NCBI RefSeq assembly: GCF_016908935.1
Contig: NZ_JAFBEV010000010.1
Span: forward strand, 37,265 to 101,264
DNA from: Sporolactobacillus spathodeae
Lineage (GTDB): Bacteria; Bacillota; Bacilli; Bacillales; Sporolactobacillaceae
Reading direction: 5' to 3'
Length of the DNA: 64,000 nt
Position numbers and translations under genes: made by a program. This document shows, in pieces, positions 53,215-62,037 of this stretch (positions within the stretch are counted from its first letter, which is position 1; each line of letters starts with the position of its first letter). The notes beneath the pieces were generated by a model. The model had not been told where the DNA came from and ran no database searches. It saw nothing but the letters and a program-made list of their open reading frames with translations.

Positions 53215-54507
53215 TCACGGATAAATACGATTCAGTAACCGAGGGAATGGGCTCGCCTCGCGAATATGTTCAAGGCCACAAATCCAGGCAACAGCCCGCT
53301 CCAATCCGAGTCCAAATCCAGAATGCGGCACTGTACCGTATTGTCGCAATTCCAAATACCACTTATAAGAAGGATCATTCAAATTAAACTGCTCATAACG
53401 TTTTTTCATCAGATCAAGATCATCAATACGCTGGCTACCGCCGATAATTTCACCATAGCCTTCAGGAGCTAACAAATCCGCACAAAGCACGACATCTTCT
53501 CGTCCAGGCACTGGTTTCATGTAAAAAGCCTTGACTTTTGTCGGATATTCGGTAACGAAAACAGGCACATCAAAGTGTTCAGCGATTGCTGTTTCATGTG
53601 GCGATCCGAAATCATCACCCCATTCAATATCATCGAAACCTTGCTCTTTTAAAAATTCAATCGCCTGATCATAGGTGATACGCGGGAACGGCGCTTTGAT
53701 TTTTTCCAACTTGGTTGTGTCACGGCCGATTGCTTTCAAATCGTTGGCGCAATTTTTCAACACCTGTGCAACAATATAGCTGACGTAATTCTCCTGTACG
53801 CGGAGATTCATCTCGTGATCGCAGAACGCCATCTCCGGTTCTATCATCCAGAATTCTATTAAATGCCGGCGTGTTTTCGACTTTTCAGCACGGAAAGCAG
53901 GTCCGAATGAAAAAACTTTGCCGAATGCCATCGCTGCTGCTTCCATATAGAGCTGACCGCTTTGCGACAGATAGGCGTCGCGATCGAAATACTTGGTATG
54001 AAACAGGTCGGTCGTACCTTCTGCGGAGCTTCCTGTCAAAATCGGCGGATCCACTTTAATAAAACCATTGTCATTGAAAAAGTCATAAGTAGCCTTAATA
54101 ATTTGGTTGCGAATACGCAGAATCGCGTGCTGACGACTCGAACGCAACCAAAGATGTCGGTGATCCATCAGAAATTCGACACCATGTTCCTTAGGTGTTA
54201 TTGGATAATCATGCGCAATCTGAATCACAGATAAGCCAGTCACTGTCAGTTCAAAACCTGACGGTGCGCGCTTATCTTCACGAACAGTTCCTGAAATATA
54301 AAGCGAGCTTTCCTGTGTCAGCGATTTTGCATCTTCCCAGACTTGCTCACTGACTTCATTTTTCAAGACAACGCCTTGAATAAAACCGGTACCATCACGT
54401 AGTTCAAGGAATTGAATTTTACCGCTTGATCGTTTATTGGCTAACCAGGCGCCGATTGTTACTTCGCCGCCAACATAATTTTTTACTTCTGATATTGTTG
54501 CATTCAT
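53215..54507 (-). CDS. asnS: Asparaginyl-tRNA synthetase
   Basis: 430 residues. An OB-fold anticodon-binding domain ([26 protein letters not shown]) precedes the class II catalytic core: motif 2 [22 protein letters not shown] and motif 3 [13 protein letters not shown]. The sequence is closest to AsnRS of Bacilli, not AspRS. ATG 54507 gives the natural N-terminus; the frame from 54531 adds eight residues and has no ribosome binding site. It follows aspB by 36 bases, so aspartate/asparagine metabolism and tRNA charging are in one transcript, as in B. subtilis. Confidence 0.95.
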   Translation of the reverse strand: MNATISEVKNYVGGEVTIGAWLANKRSSGKIQFLELRDGTGFIQGVVLKNEVSEQVWEDAKSLTQESSLYISGTVREDKRAPSGFELTVTGLSVIQIAHDYPITPKEHGVEFLMDHRHLWLRSSRQHAILRIRNQIIKATYDFFNDNGFIKVDPPILTGSSAEGTTDLFHTKYFDRDAYLSQSGQLYMEAAAMAFGKVFSFGPAFRAEKSKTRRHLIEFWMIEPEMAFCDHEMNLRVQENYVSYIVAQVLKNCANDLKAIGRDTTKLEKIKAPFPRITYDQAIEFLKEQGFDDIEWGDDFGSPHETAIAEHFDVPVFVTEYPTKVKAFYMKPVPGREDVVLCADLLAPEGYGEIIGGSQRIDDLDLMKKRYEQFNLNDPSYKWYLELRQYGTVPHSGFGLGLERAVAWICGLEHIREASPFPRLLNRIYP

Positions 54508-54543
54508 CTTGCCAGGACCCCCAATAGACATGTATTGCTATAA

Positions 54544-55728
54544 TTATTTTTTATGCTGATGAATAAAATTTTCTATTCGATCGAGAGCCGCTTCAAATTT
54601 CTCCAGTGAAGTGGCATAAGACAATCGAATATGCTCCGGTGCTCCGAACCCTGCACCAGGGACCACGGCGACCTTTTCCTCTTCCAGCAGTGCACCGGCC
54701 CAATCGCTGACGGATTGGAACCCACATGCTGCACTTGTTTCTGCGATATTTGGAAACAGATAAAAGGCACCTTGTGGTTTCAAGCAGCTGACGCCAGGAA
54801 GACTAATGAGACGTGGATAGACGGTATTGAGTCTTTTTTCAAATGCCTCTCGCATCAATTCGACACTTTCCTGAGGGCCATTATAGGCGGCAATTGCCGC
54901 GTATTGAGAGACTGAAGCCGGGTTAGACGTACTGTGGCTCGCAACATTCGTCATCGCTTTTATTAGGGCAGCCTCACCTGCTGCGTAACCAATCCGCCAG
55001 CCGGTCATCGCATGTGATTTAGAGACACCATTAATAATGATCGTATTCGCTTTAACCGCTTCAGAAAGTTGCGCGATCGAAAAAAATTTATTGCCATTAT
55101 AAACCAACTTCTCATAAATTTCGTCTGAAATAATCAAAATATCATGTGCCAGACAAAACGCTGCAATTGATGCCAATTCTTCTTTAGAATAAATCATTCC
55201 TGTCGGATTGCTTGGTGAGTTTAGGATTAAGGCCCGCGTCTTTTCTGTTACCTTTTGCTCCAGATCAGAAACAGTGATTTTGAAGTGATGATCTTGAGAA
55301 GTAACAAGTGTTACTGGTACACCATCAGCTAGTTTCACTTGTTCCGGATAGCTGACCCAGAATGGCGATGGAATGATTACTTCATCGCCAGGATTCAATA
55401 AGGCTTGAAAAAGCAAATAGAGCACGTGTTTCGCACCGCTTCCGACAATAATTTCATTCGGTGCAAAATCAAAACCTTGATCCCTTTTTAATTTTTTTAT
55501 GATTGCCTGTTTGAGTGCAGGCAAGCCGGCTGTCGGCGTATATTTGGTATGGCCAGCTTTAACCGCTTCACACGCGGCATCAATAATAAATTCAGGTGTG
55601 TTGAAATCAGGCTGTCCAGCTCCGAGACCAATGACGTCAAAGCCTTGTGCCGCCAATTCACCGGCTTTGGCAGTAATTGCCAATGTACTTGAAGGGGTGA
55701 TGGTAGAGACGCGGTCAGCTAATTGCAT
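54544..55728 (-). CDS. aspB: Aspartate aminotransferase
   Basis: 394 residues of class I PLP aminotransferases. The PLP lysine is in INGVSKSHAMTGWRIGYAA (near residue 237); substrate-binding residues are in LGAGQPDFNTPEFI and NSPSNPTGMIYS. It interconverts oxaloacetate and aspartate with glutamate. AAGGAGAG precedes the ATG. It lies between ypmB and asnS, in the same order as in B. subtilis. Length and motifs are complete, with no sign of damage. Confidence 0.94.
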   Translation of the reverse strand: MQLADRVSTITPSSTLAITAKAGELAAQGFDVIGLGAGQPDFNTPEFIIDAACEAVKAGHTKYTPTAGLPALKQAIIKKLKRDQGFDFAPNEIIVGSGAKHVLYLLFQALLNPGDEVIIPSPFWVSYPEQVKLADGVPVTLVTSQDHHFKITVSDLEQKVTEKTRALILNSPSNPTGMIYSKEELASIAAFCLAHDILIISDEIYEKLVYNGNKFFSIAQLSEAVKANTIIINGVSKSHAMTGWRIGYAAGEAALIKAMTNVASHSTSNPASVSQYAAIAAYNGPQESVELMREAFEKRLNTVYPRLISLPGVSCLKPQGAFYLFPNIAETSAACGFQSVSDWAGALLEEEKVAVVPGAGFGAPEHIRLSYATSLEKFEAALDRIENFIHQHKK

Positions 55729-55774
55729 GATTTTCTCTCCTTCTCCGGTTGTCTGTTGTATCTTGCAACACTGC

Positions 55775-56257
55775 TTAGATATTCAGTATCCGCTGAATTT
55801 CTTTGCCTGTGTCAAAATCGATTGAGATGTAATTATACGTATTATTTGGGGCGAGGAAAGTGACCTGCCAAATCGGTTGGCTATTAATCGCGCCAAGACG
55901 AATTGAAACAATTTTTTTTACATGAAAGCGCATGCCCTGAAAAATTTGCTGCGCTTTATTTCGAGAGATGCCGCGTCGAACCGCACGAACAATATACGGC
56001 GCTTTCTTTTTTTGATCGGGTACCCAAATATACATCGGCACCCCATTTCGTTCACCTTTAACCACTTGATAAGCATTGGTCCCGTGATAATAAGAAACGG
56101 AAAGCACTTTATCAATGTGATAATGATTTTGCGCTTTAGCAATGGCGCGGCTTGCTGCTTGCTGTTGGACCGTTTGATTCGTGTGATAAAGATCCCACAT
56201 TACCCAACCAACTGCAACGACTAGCACGCACAGAATGCTGATAATCCACTTTTTCAA
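55775..56257 (-). CDS. ypmB: YpmB-like exported protein with PepSY-type domain
   Basis: 160 residues from the TTG at 56257. A membrane helix at residues about 3-23 (KWIISILCVLVVAVGWVMW) is followed by a PepSY-like extracytoplasmic domain with SYYHGTNAYQVVKGE, VRRGISRNKAQQIFQG and the final ISIDFDTGKEI. YpmB is an uncharacterised anchored protein that is always found upstream of aspB in Bacilli. AGGTGAT is 4 bases before the TTG; the longer frame from 56317 runs through non-conserved sequence. Confidence 0.82.
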   Translation of the reverse strand: MKKWIISILCVLVVAVGWVMWDLYHTNQTVQQQAASRAIAKAQNHYHIDKVLSVSYYHGTNAYQVVKGERNGVPMYIWVPDQKKKAPYIVRAVRRGISRNKAQQIFQGMRFHVKKIVSIRLGAINSQPIWQVTFLAPNNTYNYISIDFDTGKEIQRILNI

Positions 56258-56363
56258 AAAATCACCTGAATTCAAAATAAAAGGTATTCGTAAAACAATT
56301 GTTGTTAAATTGGGCATCCGTCTATGGACAACAAGAAAAGCTGTGTAATCTAAGAGCTATTGC

Positions 56364-56459
56364 TTAACCCAGTGTAATAATTACAGGCCTTACGATTAGC
56401 ACAGATGGGTCGTTTCCGACAATGCCGATGCCATTGTCAATCAGCTGTTGAATGAGCCA
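56364..56459 (-). pseudogene. Possible gene-tail remnant between birA and ypmB
   Basis: A 30-codon minus-strand frame reads LIDNGIGIVGNDPSVLIVRP, faintly like the end of a class III aminotransferase, with stops on both sides. Weak evidence. The 276-base gap 56258-56533 shows nothing else. Confidence 0.2.
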
Positions 56460-56533
56460 CTAATATTATAACAAAAACCTTTTATTTTTTCCCCGTAAAG
56501 ATAATACTTATTTGGCGCGATAGATGAAAGCAT

Positions 56534-57529
56534 TTAATTCCATTCAATATCCGCAGAATATACACGGGTTATTTCTCCCTGCTCTTTTTCAAGAAGCAGG
56601 ACGCCGTCATCATTTATCCCAATCGCTTTGCCGGATAGAACGTGTCCGCCAGGCTGACGGACCTTGATTTTCTTTCCAAGACTGGCGGCTCGTCGAACCC
56701 ATAACGGCTTAATTGCGAGAAAACCTTTGTCCAGGTAGCGGTCATAAAGCGTCTCGAATCGCTTTAGAAAAACTTGTATCAGATGCGAAAGATCATAATG
56801 ATCACCGGTAATCGCTCGCAGCGAAGAGGCTTTTCCGGCCAGCTCTCCGGAAAACGATTCAGGACTTGTGTTGCCGTTAATGCCGATGCCAATGATAACG
56901 GCTTTGACGAAGCTTGATTCCGCTTGAAGCTCAGTCAGAATACCGACGAGTTTCGCATTCTCATAGAGAATATCGTTCGGCCACTTAATCCGGCAGTAGA
57001 GACCGGAAACCTCTTCAATGGCGTCGGCGACAGCGACAGCTGTGAGCAGTGTCAGCTGCGGTGTTTTCTCGATTGGCAGTCGCGGTCTAAGGATCAGACT
57101 CATCGAGATATTGGTGCCGCGTGTAGATTGCCAGTGATGACCGAGCCGCCCTCTGCCGGCAACCTGTTCGTTGGTCACGACAAGCGTCCCTTCCTCTGCA
57201 CCATCATCTGCAAGCTCCAACGCTTTTTTCTGCGTAGAGTCCATACGTTCGGAGAAAATAATCGTATGGCCTAGCTGTTTTGTTTCTAGTCCTGTCAGAA
57301 TTGCCGCCTCATTGACACCATCAGGGGCAGAAATCAATCGATAGCCGCTTTTCTGCAACGCCTCGATTATGTAACCCTCCGCTGTCAATTCACGGATATG
57401 TTTCCAGACCGCTGTTCGCGAGCAATCGAGCAGCTGCGAGATTTTTTCACCAGATAAATAGTGTGAGCGGTTTTCGTACAGTAGTCTCAGAATGGCATTT
57501 TTTGTTCCTTTTGCCACGCGCTGAACCAT
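56534..57529 (-). CDS. birA: Biotin operon repressor/biotin-protein ligase
   Basis: 331 residues. The N-terminal winged helix (LSGEKISQLLDCSRTAVWKHIRELTAEGYIIEA) shows it is the bifunctional, DNA-binding form. The ligase core has STQKKALELADDGAEEGTLVVTNEQVAGRGRLGHHW, in which the GRGR motif and the biotinyl-AMP region are intact, then IKWPNDILYENAKLVGILTELQ. It attaches biotin to carboxylases and represses biotin genes. The start is inside the end of cca (43-base overlap), so the two are co-translated. No biotin operator is in the window. Confidence 0.94.
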   Translation of the reverse strand: MVQRVAKGTKNAILRLLYENRSHYLSGEKISQLLDCSRTAVWKHIRELTAEGYIIEALQKSGYRLISAPDGVNEAAILTGLETKQLGHTIIFSERMDSTQKKALELADDGAEEGTLVVTNEQVAGRGRLGHHWQSTRGTNISMSLILRPRLPIEKTPQLTLLTAVAVADAIEEVSGLYCRIKWPNDILYENAKLVGILTELQAESSFVKAVIIGIGINGNTSPESFSGELAGKASSLRAITGDHYDLSHLIQVFLKRFETLYDRYLDKGFLAIKPLWVRRAASLGKKIKVRQPGGHVLSGKAIGINDDGVLLLEKEQGEITRVYSADIEWN

Positions 57530-58701
57530 TGCTCAATCGAACTCCTTTCATTTGCCAAATGGCCGCAAACGACAGCCCGTTCTGCATCTTCAAGCACAGA
57601 GGCGAGCCAAGGCCCGCCCTTTCTGCCAGACCAGTAAAGAAAATCGCGACCGTCTACTGCTAGTTCCTTTGTCGAATGAATCGAACACGCATTCCAAAGA
57701 CCCGTGATCAATTGGCAGGTTTCATCCGCTTGCGCCAAGGTTTCTTCGCCAATGGCCGTGCGCACACGCTCTACAGCATAGGCCGTTTCCGGAAGCACTT
57801 TATAAACCATCCAACGGCTCCAGGATTGTCGACGCCGCTCGTCCAGCACACGTAGCAATTTTTTTACTGCTTTTTTGCGGGCACCTGACCACTTCCACCT
57901 TCCCGCGAAAGCGTCTAGTTGATCGTAACCGAGCACTGCGAGAAAAACCGACCATCGTTCTGCTTCACTCTGCAGCATGTCAAAATGGATAGCGTTGAAC
58001 GCCTCTCTTTGACCCTTTTTTTGCAGCGGCAAATGTTCGATACAATGCGTTTCATATAACAAACCAATTGCCTGCACCGCATTGGGACCGGCAAGCAGAC
58101 GGGTCATTTCCTGATCCACCCGCTCCATCGACAGTTTCTCGAGCAGAGAGGCATGTCGCGTAAATGCCTCCCTTTCATCACTACCGAGTGTGAAACCAAG
58201 TTCCGCGACAAACCGCATACCGCGCAGCATCCGCAATGGATCCTCATTGATTCGTTCTTCGGGGTTGCCGACCATTCGAACGATTTTAGTCCGCATATCG
58301 CTCTGCCCGCCAAATTGATCAATGATTTGTCCCGAAAGATCCATCGCTAGAGCGTTCATCGTAAAATCACGACGCATTAGATCTCTATCAAGCGTTCGCT
58401 CAAAATGAACCTGATTTGGATGACGAAAATCATCGTACCCTTGTTCGGAACGAAAAGTCGTCACCTCAAAAATTTTCCCCTTATGAAGGACGGCTACTGT
58501 TCCGTGCTGCATGCCAATTGGAATCGTTTTATTGAAGAATTGGCACACCTCATCTGGCCGCGCTGAAGTGGCAATGTCGACATCATGAACAGGCCGGCCG
58601 AGAAGAAAGTCACGAACCGCGCCGCCGACAGCATAAGCTAAGTAGCCTGCTCTTTCTAATCGCTGAATCACTTCAGCGGCCTCACCAAATGGAAAAGCCA
58701 T
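57487..58701 (-). CDS. cca: CCA-adding enzyme
   Basis: 404 residues of class II CCA-adding enzymes. GGAVRDFLLGRPVHDVDIATSA holds the catalytic DxD, followed by RRDFTMNALAMDL and EDPLRMLRGMRFVAELGF, the nucleotide-selecting region. It repairs or makes the 3' CCA of tRNAs. GAGGG precedes the ATG. mgsA lies 33 bases upstream. In B. subtilis bshB1 and bshA sit between mgsA and cca; here they are absent. Confidence 0.95.
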   Translation of the reverse strand: MAFPFGEAAEVIQRLERAGYLAYAVGGAVRDFLLGRPVHDVDIATSARPDEVCQFFNKTIPIGMQHGTVAVLHKGKIFEVTTFRSEQGYDDFRHPNQVHFERTLDRDLMRRDFTMNALAMDLSGQIIDQFGGQSDMRTKIVRMVGNPEERINEDPLRMLRGMRFVAELGFTLGSDEREAFTRHASLLEKLSMERVDQEMTRLLAGPNAVQAIGLLYETHCIEHLPLQKKGQREAFNAIHFDMLQSEAERWSVFLAVLGYDQLDAFAGRWKWSGARKKAVKKLLRVLDERRRQSWSRWMVYKVLPETAYAVERVRTAIGEETLAQADETCQLITGLWNACSIHSTKELAVDGRDFLYWSGRKGGPWLASVLEDAERAVVCGHLANERSSIEQWFSAWQKEQKMPF

Positions 58702-58734
58702 GAAAATCCCTCATTTCTTCAAGCTGTGCGGCCA

Positions 58735-59139
58735 TTAGCTTTCTTTTGAGACTAGATCGCGCCAATGAAATTCGCCATGCTTGAGCGCAAACATTAAAAT
58801 TTCCGCAGATGCAAGGTTCGTCGCGAGAGGAATGCGGTACACATCGCTTAGACGTAGCAAGGCGTTAACATCTGGTTCGTGAGGCTGCGCTGTAAGCGGA
58901 TCACGGAGGAAGATAACCAAATCCATCTCATTTGAGGCAATCATCGCACCAATCTGCTGATCGCCGCCTAAAGGACCCGACTGAAAACAATGGATTGTGA
59001 GTCCGGTTGCCGCATTGACTTTTTTTCCAGTTGTTCCGGTTGCATAGAGTTCGTGCGCCTTCAGAATATCCTGATAAGCGATGGCGAAATTTACCATCTC
59101 TGGTTTTTTCTTATCATGTGCGATTAATGCAATTTTCAT
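58735..59139 (-). CDS. mgsA: Methylglyoxal synthase
   Basis: 134 residues. Conserved blocks are [15 protein letters not shown] at the N-terminus, [15 protein letters not shown] in the phosphate site, and the segment [20 protein letters not shown], with the catalytic aspartates. It converts dihydroxyacetone phosphate into methylglyoxal, a bypass of lower glycolysis when phosphate is limiting. GGGAGAGAGG precedes the ATG. It forms a cluster with dapB upstream and cca downstream, as in Bacilli generally. Confidence 0.95.
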   Translation of the reverse strand: MKIALIAHDKKKPEMVNFAIAYQDILKAHELYATGTTGKKVNAATGLTIHCFQSGPLGGDQQIGAMIASNEMDLVIFLRDPLTAQPHEPDVNALLRLSDVYRIPLATNLASAEILMFALKHGEFHWRDLVSKES

Positions 59140-59236
59140 AAAGCCTCTCTCCCTTAATTAAGATGGATTGTACGATTTGTATCGCTCGTCTAGCGAGAAC
59201 CTCACGCAAACAAATTCCTGGTGCATTTCGCGTTAA

Positions 59237-60040
59237 TTAATCAAGAACATTCTCGAGTCCATAGACTAGCGTGTCTAAAGCCATCGATGTTTTGACTGCG
59301 TAGGCTACGCCGGTCATGAATGATGCACGATCCATCGAATCGTGTCGCAATGTCAACAATTCACCTTTTCCGCCAAAAAGCACTTCTTGATGCGCGATCA
59401 GACCTGGAAGACGAATGCTATGAATTCTCATGCCTTCGTAATCAGCACCGCGCGCGCCTTGAAGTGTTTCTTTTTCATCTGGCGCACCTTGTATCTTCGC
59501 TTGTCGTGTTTTACTAATTAATTCAGCCGTCTTGACAGCAGTGCCGGATGGCGCGTCTTTCTTTTTGTCATGGTGCAGCTCGATAATTTCGACATCAGGA
59601 AAATATTTTGCGGCCAGCTGGCTGAACTTCATGACGAGAACAGCCCCGATCGCAAAATTAGGCGCAATAATACCACCAAGTTTTTTTGCATCCATCTGTT
59701 CTTTAAAAACCGCAACGTCTTCGTTTGTAAAGCCTGAAGTGCCAATTACAGGACGAACGCCATAATCAATTGCCTGTTGCAAATTGTGCTTACCGGATTC
59801 CGGATTGGTGAAATCAATCAGTACATCTGGTGCAGTTGCCGTGAACAATTGCTCGATATCTGTGTAGATGCGTGCGTCCGTACCTAAGATCCCGATTTTA
59901 TCTGCAATTTTTTCTCCATCGTATTTCGTATCGGCTGCACCGACCAATTCGAACTCTGGATGATTCAGGATCATTCGAACCGTTTCCGACCCCATTCTGC
60001 CGCGCGCACCAGCAACGGCAATTTTGATTTTTTCTGTCAT
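59237..60040 (-). CDS. dapB: 4-hydroxy-tetrahydrodipicolinate reductase
   Basis: 267 residues. NAD(P)-binding AGARGRMGSETVRM, the DFTNPESG and IGTSGFTNED segments, and the substrate-binding ELHHDKKKDAPSGTAVKTAE are all present. It catalyses the second DAP-specific step towards diaminopimelate, lysine and, in spore formers, dipicolinate. GGAGTGAG precedes the ATG. The ypjD stop is 6 bases before its start, so ypjD-dapB are translated together. No defect is seen. Confidence 0.95.
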   Translation of the reverse strand: MTEKIKIAVAGARGRMGSETVRMILNHPEFELVGAADTKYDGEKIADKIGILGTDARIYTDIEQLFTATAPDVLIDFTNPESGKHNLQQAIDYGVRPVIGTSGFTNEDVAVFKEQMDAKKLGGIIAPNFAIGAVLVMKFSQLAAKYFPDVEIIELHHDKKKDAPSGTAVKTAELISKTRQAKIQGAPDEKETLQGARGADYEGMRIHSIRLPGLIAHQEVLFGGKGELLTLRHDSMDRASFMTGVAYAVKTSMALDTLVYGLENVLD

Positions 60041-60046
60041 GTTTTC

Positions 60047-60379
60047 TCACTCCGTATCCTTTATTCTGGTCCAACGATCTTTATCTCGCGTATTGAACTT
60101 GTCCAAAACACTGCCAAGCGCGGAATCGAGATCAATATGTAAACGATTGGCAACACAAATGACGACAAAGAGCAAATCAGCCAATTCTTCCTCAACTGTT
60201 TTCTCCGTCTCGCTCGCCTTTTTCGGCTTTTCACCATAATAATGATTGATTTCCCGTGCGAGTTCGCCGAGCTCTTCGGTGAGCCGTGCCATCAATGCCA
60301 GTGGCGAAAAATAGCCTTCTTTGAATTGGCTGATATAGCGATCAACATCCTGTTGGCGCTCTGCCAATGATTTTCCCAT
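60047..60379 (-). CDS. ypjD: MazG-like nucleotide pyrophosphohydrolase
   Basis: 110 residues. The MazG metal-binding pattern is seen as ALMARLTEELGELAREINHY followed by ETEKTVEEELADLLFVVICVAN, with the acidic residues of both helices (ExxE...ExxD) in place. Such enzymes hydrolyse abnormal or excess NTPs to NMP and PPi. GGGGGAAT precedes ATG 60379; upstream ATGs have no binding site. It is the first gene of the ypjD-dapB-mgsA-cca-birA group in this window. Confidence 0.87.
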   Translation of the reverse strand: MGKSLAERQQDVDRYISQFKEGYFSPLALMARLTEELGELAREINHYYGEKPKKASETEKTVEEELADLLFVVICVANRLHIDLDSALGSVLDKFNTRDKDRWTRIKDTE

Positions 60380-60499
60380 AAAAATTCCCCCTGAATAAGC
60401 CATTTCTCCCCCACTCATTTTATATTAGATAGCTGGTACACGCAAAGGGCGCTTACAATTATTTCTCCTTTGTTAAAATCTGCTTTTGTTTTTAATCGT

Positions 60500-60530
60500 T
60501 TATTGCCATGTATTCGCTTGCCGGGAGTAG
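60500..60530 (-). repeat. Dispersed repeat fragment, copy G
   Basis: TTATTGCCATGTATTCGCTTG then CCGGG, the same as the start of copy E and the complement of the end of copy H. Confidence 0.55.
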
Positions 60531-60550
60531 GAGCTAAAGTAATTTCATCA

Positions 60551-60574
60551 CCTTTAAATTTTTAAATTTAAAGG
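60551..60574. repeat. Perfect AT-rich inverted repeat
   Basis: CCTTTAAATTT and AAATTTAAAGG separated by two bases. No T-run follows, so it is not a normal terminator; role unknown. The rest of the 363-base gap holds copy G and the promoter at 60670. Confidence 0.5.
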
Positions 60575-60669
60575 TACATGAAAACACTAAAGTCAGATCG
60601 CGTATTCGTGGATTTTGAAACAGCGCCACATTTCCATTTTTCAAAACAATTTTACATTAACGGAACGTG

Positions 60670-60698
60670 TTGAAGCGGGGGTGTATTACGCTTATGAT
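60670..60698 (+). promoter_or_regulatory. Predicted SigA-type promoter of the YitT-family gene
   Basis: TTGAAG, 17 bases, TATGAT; 44 bases before the start codon. Confidence 0.6.
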
Positions 60699-60742
60699 AG
60701 GATTGCTAAGTTGTTTCCAGTTTCCAGAAGGATGTGTGTCTA

Positions 60743-61618
60743 TTGAAGCTTGATTTAAAAACGAAAGAAGTACTCTTTATATTACTCGGTGCCGCTCTCT
60801 ATGCATTTGGACTCGTCAACTTTAATATGAAAAACCAACTGGCGGAAGGCGGCGTGACCGGCATTGCATTGATTCTTTATAATTTACTGCACATCGATCC
60901 AGCGTTCAGTAATATTGCCCTAAATATCCCGCTTTTTTTCGCTGGGTGGAAATTCTTTCGCAGAAATGAATTTATATATACGCTACTCGGGACATTTTCT
61001 TTATCAGGGTTCCTTTTTATATTTCAGCATTTATTTGCCTTTAATTTCACCCTTCGCCATGATTTATTCTTAGCCGCACTCTTTTCTGGCGTGTTCATCG
61101 GCGGCGGTCTCGGAATCATTTTCCGCTACGGCGGAACAACAGGAGGTTCTGATATTGTTGCCCGAATTACACATAAACGCTATGGTTGGTCAATGAGCAA
61201 AACGATGCTTGTAATCGACGCCACGGTCATCGTTGTCTCGCTGGTTTACCTCGATTATCGTCAGATGATGTATACCCTCGTCGGCGTTTTTGTCGGTGCC
61301 CGGATGATTGATACGATTCAGAAAGGGGCGTACGCTGGCAAAGCGGTGATGATTTTCTCACGGAAAAGCGATGAAATTGCCAATAAAATCATTGACTCAC
61401 TCGATAGAAGTCTGACCTTAATCGATGGAAAAGGCGGTTACACGCGCCGAGAAATGAACGTCCTCTATTGTGTGGTCAGCCGAAATGAAGTCTTTCGTTT
61501 GAAAAATTTGATCCAAGAAATTGATCCGGAGGCTTTTGTAACCGTTAATGATGTCCACGAAGTTTTCGGAGAAGGATTCACCATTGATAAATCTCTAGCT
61601 AATTCGACTGATAAATAA
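60743..61618 (+). CDS. ypjC: YitT/YpjC family membrane protein with DUF2179 domain
   Basis: 291 residues. Five or six N-terminal membrane helices hold AEGGVTGIALILYNLLHIDPAF and GGTTGGSDIVARI, the YitT-family hallmarks; the C-terminal 90 residues are the cytoplasmic DUF2179 domain (VVSRNEVFRLKNLIQEIDPEAFVTVNDVHEVFGEGF). Function unknown. The start is most likely TTG 60743, with AGAAGG about 9 bases upstream; the ATG at 60734 overlaps that site. In B. subtilis ypjC lies in this neighbourhood, so the symbol is based on family plus position; other YitT paralogues exist. Confidence 0.85.
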   Translation: MKLDLKTKEVLFILLGAALYAFGLVNFNMKNQLAEGGVTGIALILYNLLHIDPAFSNIALNIPLFFAGWKFFRRNEFIYTLLGTFSLSGFLFIFQHLFAFNFTLRHDLFLAALFSGVFIGGGLGIIFRYGGTTGGSDIVARITHKRYGWSMSKTMLVIDATVIVVSLVYLDYRQMMYTLVGVFVGARMIDTIQKGAYAGKAVMIFSRKSDEIANKIIDSLDRSLTLIDGKGGYTRREMNVLYCVVSRNEVFRLKNLIQEIDPEAFVTVNDVHEVFGEGFTIDKSLANSTDK

Positions 61619-61623
61619 ACCAA

Positions 61624-61650
61624 AGAAGCCGAAACGGCTTCCTTTTTATA
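61624..61650 (+). terminator. Terminator after the YitT-family gene
   Basis: GAAGCCG pairs with CGGCTTC across AAA, then TTTTT. Confidence 0.85.
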
Positions 61651-61654
61651 AGAT

Positions 61655-61925
61655 AAGAATGTATAAGATTTTCTAAAAAAAATGGAGCGAAGGCGCGAGA
61701 CGCCTGCGGGAAGAGCGAGCCAAGTGAGACCCCGCAGATTCTAGCTTGTCTGAGGAGACGCGCGGCGCCCGCGGCAAGCGAGCAGCCGGAGCGCAATTTT
61801 GCAAAAAAAGACTTGGCTACGCCAAGTTAATCTTAAAAGAATAAAAGGTATTTGATTTTGTGGCAAAATATGGCGAAGACGTTTTGACGCCCGCGGCAAG
61901 CGAACACATAGCAATAAACGATTAA
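61655..61925 (+). repeat. Dispersed intergenic repeats, copy H (longest, composite)
   Basis: The fullest copy: GGAGCGAAGGCGCGAGACG, then CCTGCGGGAAGAGCGAGCCA and GTGAGACCCCGCAG, then CGCGCGGCGCCCGCGGCAAG, CGAGCAGCCGGAGCGCA, and the hairpin ACTTGGCTACGCCAAGT at 61811-61827. A second partial unit follows at 61860-61915 (GCCCGCGGCAAGCGAACACA). It fills the 419-base gap 61619-62037, in which no gene is seen. Confidence 0.8.
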
Positions 61926-62037
61926 AAATAACAAAAGATTTTAACAAAGCCTATAAGAAAAGAAAGTAAGGGTAGAAAAACTAAAGCCTTGCCATCGTTC
62001 AGAGGACCTTGCGTTTTTCCGTTTCAAATAGCGCTTA

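Noticed and set aside
54508..54560. T-box leader for asnS.
   Set aside because: Only 36 bases separate aspB and asnS and no T-box sequence is seen there or upstream of ypmB.
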